DNA of 10,083 nucleotides from an archaeon (GTDB lineage Archaea > Nanobdellota > Nanobdellia > SCGC-AAA011-G17 > GW2011-AR18): positions 1 through 10,083 of the forward strand of contig JAHFKM010000028.1 of assembly GCA_023245385.1 (NCBI GenBank), given 5' to 3'. A program made the translations under genes and the position numbers. This document shows positions 5,656-10,083 of this stretch, piece by piece (within the stretch, counting starts at the first letter, position 1; every line of letters starts with the position of its first letter). The notes beneath the pieces were generated by a model, which saw nothing but the letters and a program-made list of their open reading frames with translations, was not told the DNA's origin and made no database searches.

Positions 5656-7830
5656 ATGCAAAAAAAAGGTCAACAGTCATTCCTCTCAGTTTTTGCGATC
5701 CTTTTATTTTTTTTAGGAATCCTTCTTGTTGTGAGTTCTATCATTCAACCCTTTCCTATCTCGGGATACGCGATTTATGATCCGGTGTCGATTAATGTAA
5801 GTTTTGTTAATCCAACACCAGTATCAGCTAGCTCACTTGAAAATATAAGTATAGGTATTAATCTTACTTCTTCAGCAAATCTCAGCTACGCTTGGTTAGA
5901 ATGGAATGGGATTAACGAAAGTATGAGTGGTGCAGATCAAAATTGGTATCTAACAAAAATAGGAATAGGTACTTTTACTTATCGTGGATATGGAAATATC
6001 AGCAATGGAACCTACAGTGCAACAGAAGAACGTACTGTTATTCTTGGAAATGTTTCAATTGTACTTGCTCTTCAGAACAAAACTTTAGAAGAAGATAGTG
6101 TATATCCTGAACTTGATCTTTGGAACGCCACAAGCTCAAACAAAAATACTTCCGAACTTACTTATAGCATTATCAGTCAAAGCAACACTACAGTTCTCAC
6201 CTGTCAATTTAGAACAAACCGTTATCTTAACTGTACGCTCTCTCAAGACCAGTATGGAAGTTCAAAAATTACTGTTAAAGCAAGTTATCAAACTATTTCT
6301 GCTAACAGTAGCATAACCCTTACTGTTACGCCAGTTAATGATCAGCCAAAACTTTTACAAAATATTCCTAATCAAACTCTTTATTCAAATGAAACGAAAA
6401 CTCTTCATCTTGAAAACTATTTTTCAGATGTAGAAAATGATACGCTTAATTATACTGCTTCAAATGGTACGTATCTTAATCTTGTCTTTAATGGAAGTAG
6501 TGTTTCGTTCTCTTCGCTTCTTTCTTTTGTTGGACAAACTTCGCTCTCTTTTATCGCAAACGACAGCAAGAATATAACAAGTTCAAATCTTGTTTTTGTC
6601 AACGTTACTAATAGCACATCAAGAGAAACGATCACAAGCACAAATGTTACAGTTCCAGTTATCACTCAAGGAAGTTTCAGCATTCCAAATCAAAATTGGG
6701 AAAAGAATGCTGTGCTTAATTTAGATCTCTCTCTTTATCTTCCTAATCCTCCGGAAAATGCAGTGTATAATGTTGAAGGAACAAGTTCAATCGCTACAAA
6801 TTTCACAGGAGCAGTTGTAACGCTTACGCCTGTTAAAAATTGGTTCGGCACAGAAACAGCAACGTTCAAGGTGATTGGAAGCACAATTACTTACGCAAGT
6901 AATCCTGTTCAGCTCACAGTCGCTAACAAAAACAGATCACCAGTCCTGAAAAGCCAAATTCCTGATGTTCAGTTTACAGATAACCAGACTAAAGCTTTTA
7001 TAGATCTTAGTCAATATTTTGAAGATCCAGATGGAGATCCACTTGATTATGTTATTGGTGAAACAGAGGGGGTTAATGCGACACTTCAAACAAAAACAAT
7101 CGCAATCCTTACTCTCGCGACTATTCCTTCAGATGTTGCGAACGAAACTGTACAAATTTCAGCAAGCGATCCTTATGGGGGTACAGTAAAAGACGATCTT
7201 CTTATCACTATCGCAGAATCCCTGCGTAAAAGCGAACTTCAACTTAGTTGGATTCTTTATTTGGCAATTGCTGGAGTTGTAGTATCACTTCTTCTTTTTG
7301 GTTTCAAAAAGATGCAGGCAAGAACTAGTTTAAGTCAAGAGGGTACAGAAGAAGTAGCTTCAAAAGAGGTTTTTCAAAAAGAGTCAGTGAGCAATGTCTC
7401 AGATGAAAATTGGATGGCTCGCCTTTATGAAAACTTCCTGACAAAAAAACAAAGAAATAATGGTCAATATAGGGAAGAACTTTATTATCTTAAACAAGCG
7501 CTTATGGTGCTTGACGCGCTTATTGCAAGTACGACAGATAAACTTGCAAGTCTTGCGCTTATTAAAGAAAAAGAAAAGCTCTCTCGTGCTTATAATGTTT
7601 TACTGGAAGGACTTGCAGACGAGAATATTAGAAAGGAAATTCTCTATCTTAGAGAGGTCAAAGCGTCACTTTTAGAGATAAGAACGATCTCTAACGATAA
7701 ACTTATTAGAGAAGAACTCAGCAAAGAAATAGAATTGCTTAACAAAGTTCTTAAAAACTTTTTTCAGGAACGAGAAACAATTATACATTCTTTTAAATCA
7801 GAACAGGCAATGAAAGGTTTTAAAAAATAA
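5656..7830 (+). CDS. Large sequon-rich surface protein with cadherin-like/Ig-like repeats and a cytoplasmic helical tail
   Basis: The 724-residue product has two hydrophobic segments. The N-terminal one (about 8-31, after MQKKGQQ) may be a class III signal with cleavage at Gly-Gln, or a signal anchor. The second (about 530-552) is followed by lysines, placing residues 553-724 in the cytoplasm and 36-528 outside. The outer part is rich in Ser, Thr and Asn and has 30 N-x-S/T sequons by my count, so heavy N-glycosylation is likely. I see about four cadherin-like/Ig-like units (about 130-230, 230-320, 330-425, 430-522). Two carry related segments, LENYFSDVENDTLNY (252-266) and LSQYFEDPDGDPLDY (451-465), of the type that binds calcium in cadherin-like repeats, and VNDQPKL (228-234) is a typical domain linker. 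Only two cysteines (183, 193) are outside. The tail is highly charged and mostly helical, probably coiled-coil (about 600-705). A role in adhesion, S-layer or cell-cell contact with a cytoplasmic binding partner is inference. Confidence 0.88.
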   Translation: MQKKGQQSFLSVFAILLFFLGILLVVSSIIQPFPISGYAIYDPVSINVSFVNPTPVSASSLENISIGINLTSSANLSYAWLEWNGINESMSGADQNWYLTKIGIGTFTYRGYGNISNGTYSATEERTVILGNVSIVLALQNKTLEEDSVYPELDLWNATSSNKNTSELTYSIISQSNTTVLTCQFRTNRYLNCTLSQDQYGSSKITVKASYQTISANSSITLTVTPVNDQPKLLQNIPNQTLYSNETKTLHLENYFSDVENDTLNYTASNGTYLNLVFNGSSVSFSSLLSFVGQTSLSFIANDSKNITSSNLVFVNVTNSTSRETITSTNVTVPVITQGSFSIPNQNWEKNAVLNLDLSLYLPNPPENAVYNVEGTSSIATNFTGAVVTLTPVKNWFGTETATFKVIGSTITYASNPVQLTVANKNRSPVLKSQIPDVQFTDNQTKAFIDLSQYFEDPDGDPLDYVIGETEGVNATLQTKTIAILTLATIPSDVANETVQISASDPYGGTVKDDLLITIAESLRKSELQLSWILYLAIAGVVVSLLLFGFKKMQARTSLSQEGTEEVASKEVFQKESVSNVSDENWMARLYENFLTKKQRNNGQYREELYYLKQALMVLDALIASTTDKLASLALIKEKEKLSRAYNVLLEGLADENIRKEILYLREVKASLLEIRTISNDKLIREELSKEIELLNKVLKNFFQERETIIHSFKSEQAMKGFKK

Positions 7831-7852
7831 TTTTTAAAAAATCTACACAATC

Positions 7853-7860
7853 TTTATATA
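7853..7860 (+). promoter_or_regulatory. TATA box of the ribosomal-protein operon
   Basis: TTTATATA is a near-ideal archaeal TATA box with AT-rich sequence before it. Transcription would start near 7882, leaving a leader of about 65 bases before the rpl3 ATG at 7947, longer than the leaderless pattern of the two upstream promoters. It begins only 23 bases after the preceding stop codon. Confidence 0.65.
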
Positions 7861-7881
7861 CCTCTCCCCTATCTCCTTTTT

Positions 7882-7946
7882 TACCCCTACTGAACTGAAA
7901 TAGGAAAGCCGCTGATTCTTTAGTAAATCATTCCAGAAAAAAAACA
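7882..7946 (+). promoter_or_regulatory. rpl3 leader region, possible weak hairpin
   Basis: The inferred leader holds a 5-bp inverted repeat, TGATT at 7913-7917 and AATCA at 7926-7930, with an 8-base loop. It ends in an A-rich stretch directly before the ATG, and has no Shine-Dalgarno sequence. Some archaeal ribosomal operons are controlled through leader binding by one of their proteins, but this stem is too short to claim that here. Confidence 0.25.
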
Positions 7947-8933
7947 ATGGCAAATATAAGAAGACCCAGACATGGAAGCTTACAGTTTTGGCCGAGAGTC
8001 AAAGCGAAAAAAGAAGCACCTATCATAAAATCTTGGCCAAAAAGTAAAAATGTTGTTTTGCTTAGTTTTGCAGGGTACAAGGCAGGTATGACTCATACTA
8101 TGCTGAAAGATAACAGGGCAAATTCTCCTTCAAAAGGTGATGTGGTTAGCTGGCCTGTTACAGTTTTAGAATGTCCGCCTTTGAAAATTTTTTCTATTCG
8201 TGCGTATCAACAGGATTATAATGGGATAAGGGTTATCAGAGAACTTTTTAATCCTAAAATGAATAAAGAAGTTCAAAGACTTATTAAGTTTACAAAAAAA
8301 CATGATTTTGAATCTCAACTAAAAGAGCTTGAGCAGCTTCTTCCTCAATTGAGTGATATCAGGGTAAATGTTTATACTCAGCCTCACAAGACAGGTATTG
8401 GCAAAAAAATTCCTGATCTTTTTGAAACAGCGATTGGGGGGACTGATCTGAAAGCAAAATTTGAGTATATTAAAAGTAACCTTGATAAAGAAATTAAAGC
8501 GCAGGATATTCTCAAAGCGGGAACAAGAATAGATATTCACGCAGTTAGTAAAGGAAAAGGGTTTCAAGGTTCAGTTAAAAGATTTGGTGTTCAGTTAAGA
8601 AGTCACAAATCAGAAAAAAAGAGAAGAAGTAATATTATGGGGCCGGAAAGACCTGGAAGAATCCATTGGGGAATGCTTATGCCTGGAAGAATGGGATATA
8701 ATACGAGAACGGAGTATAACAAAAGTCTCATTCTGATCAGCGACAAACCAGAAAAAGTAAATCCAAAGGGGGGATTCCCGCATTATGGTCTTATAAAAAA
8801 TGATTTTGTTCTTATTAAAGGATCTCTTCCTGGGCCGCAGAAAAGACTTGTGCGCATTGTAGAACCTATCAGAGGGCAAAAAGCTCTTGGAAATATTGAA
8901 CTTCAAACTATTAGTCAGGAAAGCAAACAATGA
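7947..8933 (+). CDS. rpl3: 50S ribosomal protein L3 (uL3)
   Basis: This protein binds 23S rRNA and reaches towards the peptidyl-transferase centre. The 328 residues match the archaeal/eukaryotic form, which is longer than the bacterial one. The N-terminal RRPRHGSLQFWPR, FAGYKAGMTH at 41-50, GKGFQGSVKRFGVQ at 203-216, MGPERPGRIHWGMLMPGRMG at 231-250 and YNTRTEYNK at 251-259 are in the family order. The last two blocks are part of the internal finger near the A site. The C-terminus RLVRIVEPIRG is also typical. ATG is the only sensible start: it gives the canonical basic N-terminus. The stop overlaps the rpl4 start as ATGA, so translation is likely coupled. Leucine is mainly CTT, as in the surface-protein gene before it. 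Confidence 0.97.
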   Translation: MANIRRPRHGSLQFWPRVKAKKEAPIIKSWPKSKNVVLLSFAGYKAGMTHTMLKDNRANSPSKGDVVSWPVTVLECPPLKIFSIRAYQQDYNGIRVIRELFNPKMNKEVQRLIKFTKKHDFESQLKELEQLLPQLSDIRVNVYTQPHKTGIGKKIPDLFETAIGGTDLKAKFEYIKSNLDKEIKAQDILKAGTRIDIHAVSKGKGFQGSVKRFGVQLRSHKSEKKRRSNIMGPERPGRIHWGMLMPGRMGYNTRTEYNKSLILISDKPEKVNPKGGFPHYGLIKNDFVLIKGSLPGPQKRLVRIVEPIRGQKALGNIELQTISQESKQ

Positions 8934-9697
8934 ATACAACACTTTACGATCTTGAGGGGAAAAAAGTAAAAACAATCGAGTTACCCTCACAATTTAGTGC
9001 GGATTATGAGCCTGTTCTTATCAAACGCGCTCTCCTTGTTCTCGAAAATCATCAGAAAAAATATGGGGCAATGCCTGGTGCAGGAGTTATTGGGGTTTCA
9101 GGAAAAATTTCAAGGAGAAGAAGAAATTATAAAGGAAGTTATGGACTTGGTGTATCAAGAGTTCCAAGAAAGATTCTTTGGAAAAGAGGAACGCAGTTTG
9201 GGTGGGTAGGAACGCAAGTATCAGGAACAGTGAAAGGAAGAAGAGCGCATCCTCCAAAAGCTGAAAAAAATTTCGACCTTAAAATTAATAAGAAAGAACG
9301 TAAAAAAGCGATTAGAAGTGCGTTGTCAGGAATTGCAATACAACAAAAAATTATGATTCTAGAATCACCTTTTGAAACACTGAAAAAATCTAAAGAAGTC
9401 AAAACACTTTTTGAAAAATTAGGATTCGGCAAAGAATTGCTACGACTTCAAGACACAAAAATCCGTTCAGGGAAAGGAAAAAATAGGGGAAGAAAATATG
9501 TTTCAAAAAAAGGACCGCTTCTTGTTGTTGCTGATGTTTGTCCTCTTCAACACGCAGCGCATAATATGAATGGGGTAGATATTGTTACTGTTAAAAATCT
9601 TAATGTAGGCTTGCTTACTCGGGGAAACGAGCTTAGGCAAACGCTCTGGACTGAAAATGCGATAAAAAAAATTGCAATGGAGAAAATCTTCCAATGA
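8930..9697 (+). CDS. rpl4: 50S ribosomal protein L4 (uL4, archaeal/eukaryotic L4e type)
   Basis: This 255-residue protein lines the exit tunnel of the large subunit and helps early 23S rRNA folding. It begins NTTLYDLEGKKVKTIELP. The long tunnel loop is visible at about 45-105: YGAMPGAGVIGVSGKISRR followed by a run of basic and Gly residues, then GVSRVPRKILWKRG and GRRAHPPK. The rest of the globular domain includes KKAIRSALSGIA and ends NELRQTLWTENAIKK. The start overlaps the rpl3 stop by four bases, and an AGGA at 8917-8920 sits nine bases before the ATG as a plausible Shine-Dalgarno site. The stop again overlaps the next start as ATGA. Length and order fit the archaeal S10 cluster. Confidence 0.96.
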   Translation: MNTTLYDLEGKKVKTIELPSQFSADYEPVLIKRALLVLENHQKKYGAMPGAGVIGVSGKISRRRRNYKGSYGLGVSRVPRKILWKRGTQFGWVGTQVSGTVKGRRAHPPKAEKNFDLKINKKERKKAIRSALSGIAIQQKIMILESPFETLKKSKEVKTLFEKLGFGKELLRLQDTKIRSGKGKNRGRKYVSKKGPLLVVADVCPLQHAAHNMNGVDIVTVKNLNVGLLTRGNELRQTLWTENAIKKIAMEKIFQ

Positions 9698-9957
9698 AAG
9701 ATCCGCACAGTGTCCTCAGAAATCCTATCCACACAGAAAAGGCAGTACGTCTGATGGATAAAGAAAACAAACTCCTCTTCGAGGTGCATAGGACGTCAAA
9801 AAAACAGGACATCAAAAAAACATTTGAACAGCTCTTTAATGCAAAAGTTGTTAAAGTCAACACTTTCCACACACCATCGGGAGAAAAAAGAGCGTATATT
9901 ACTCTTTCAAAACAATATCACGCAGCAGACATTGCGACAAAACTTGGACTAATGTAA
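9694..9957 (+). CDS. rpl23: 50S ribosomal protein L23 (uL23)
   Basis: This 87-residue protein sits beside the tunnel exit and forms the main docking site for the signal recognition particle and nascent-chain factors. Family marks are RNPIHTEKAVRLMDKENKLLFEV (split here as the conserved 'P.-TEKa' start and the following beta strand), the helix KKQDIKKTFEQLFNAKV, and VVKVNTFHTPSGEKRAYITL. The length is that of the short archaeal form. ATG overlaps the rpl4 stop (ATGA), with GGAG at 9679-9682 eleven bases upstream. The rpl2 start follows after two bases. Confidence 0.96.
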   Translation: MKDPHSVLRNPIHTEKAVRLMDKENKLLFEVHRTSKKQDIKKTFEQLFNAKVVKVNTFHTPSGEKRAYITLSKQYHAADIATKLGLM

Positions 9958-9959
9958 AA

Positions 9960-10083
9960 ATGGGAAAGCGTATTATCTCACAGCGTAGAGGACGGGGAAC
10001 AAGAAGATTCATTGCACTTCCTTATAGTGCGGGGAACACAAGGAACAAACGTTTGTCTCAGACAGAAGTTTCTTTTGGTACTG
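9960..10083 (+). CDS. rpl2: 50S ribosomal protein L2 (uL2), 3' end outside window
   Basis: Only the first 41 complete codons are present. They read MGKRIISQRRGRGTRRFIAL and continue with a basic, Gly-poor stretch to the window edge. MGKRIISQRRGRG is the hallmark start of archaeal and eukaryotic L2, which binds 23S rRNA and is needed for subunit joining and peptidyl-transferase activity. The start is two bases past the rpl23 stop, and its place after rpl23 matches the conserved cluster, with rps19 expected next. Confidence 0.95.
   Translation, partial: MGKRIISQRRGRGTRRFIALPYSAGNTRNKRLSQTEVSFGT

Noticed and set aside
5556..5780. 74-codon open frame overlapping the start of the large surface-protein gene
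   Set aside because: Most of it is Lys/Phe/Ile-rich AT-biased sequence out of frame with the clear TATA-spaced ATG at 5656.
8319..9872. Several minus-strand open frames opposite rpl3, rpl4 and rpl23
   Set aside because: They are antisense to strongly conserved ribosomal genes and their products show no recognisable motif.

Overview
The window looks like part of a low-GC archaeal chromosome, probably a DPANN lineage of the Woesearchaeota/Pacearchaeota kind. The lineage is inference. The archaeal assignment is firm: there is a geranylgeranyl-reductase-type flavoprotein of isoprenoid lipid synthesis, an archaeal Pelota, and the archaeal S10-cluster order L3-L4-L23-L2. TATA boxes lie about 26 bases before several starts, with little or no leader.

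Layout. Positions 1-1075 hold the 3' part of a geranylgeranyl reductase family gene. Positions 1076-1486 have no intact gene, but carry a decayed HicB-HicA toxin-antitoxin module on the + strand, readable through stops and one frameshift. Positions 1487-2539 (- strand) encode Pelota, the ribosome-rescue factor. A 338-base AT-rich gap follows, with a 9-bp inverted repeat and a TATA box at the start of the next transcript. Positions 2878-5439 hold two tightly spaced genes for single-pass membrane-anchored proteins with beta-rich outer domains. I do not recognise either family. After a T-rich gap, 5656-7830 encodes a 724-residue surface protein with cadherin-like/Ig-like domains, about 30 N-glycosylation sequons, a second membrane helix and a helical cytoplasmic tail. 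From 7853 a strong TATA box starts the ribosomal operon: rpl3, rpl4, rpl23 and the first 41 codons of rpl2.

How the parts relate. Pelota and the ribosomal proteins are translation housekeeping, and the first gene is membrane lipid metabolism. The three membrane proteins in the middle form a lineage-specific envelope block. Two of them share a Lys-Lys-Gly-Gln N-terminus before the hydrophobic helix, which resembles archaeal class III (prepilin-like) signals. They may belong to one surface structure, but the sequence does not prove it.

The most notable points are the hicBA fossil, the uncharacterised envelope block, and an abrupt change of strand composition and leucine codon choice near 5550. 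I see no tRNA, rRNA, CRISPR array, insertion sequence or other complete defence system.
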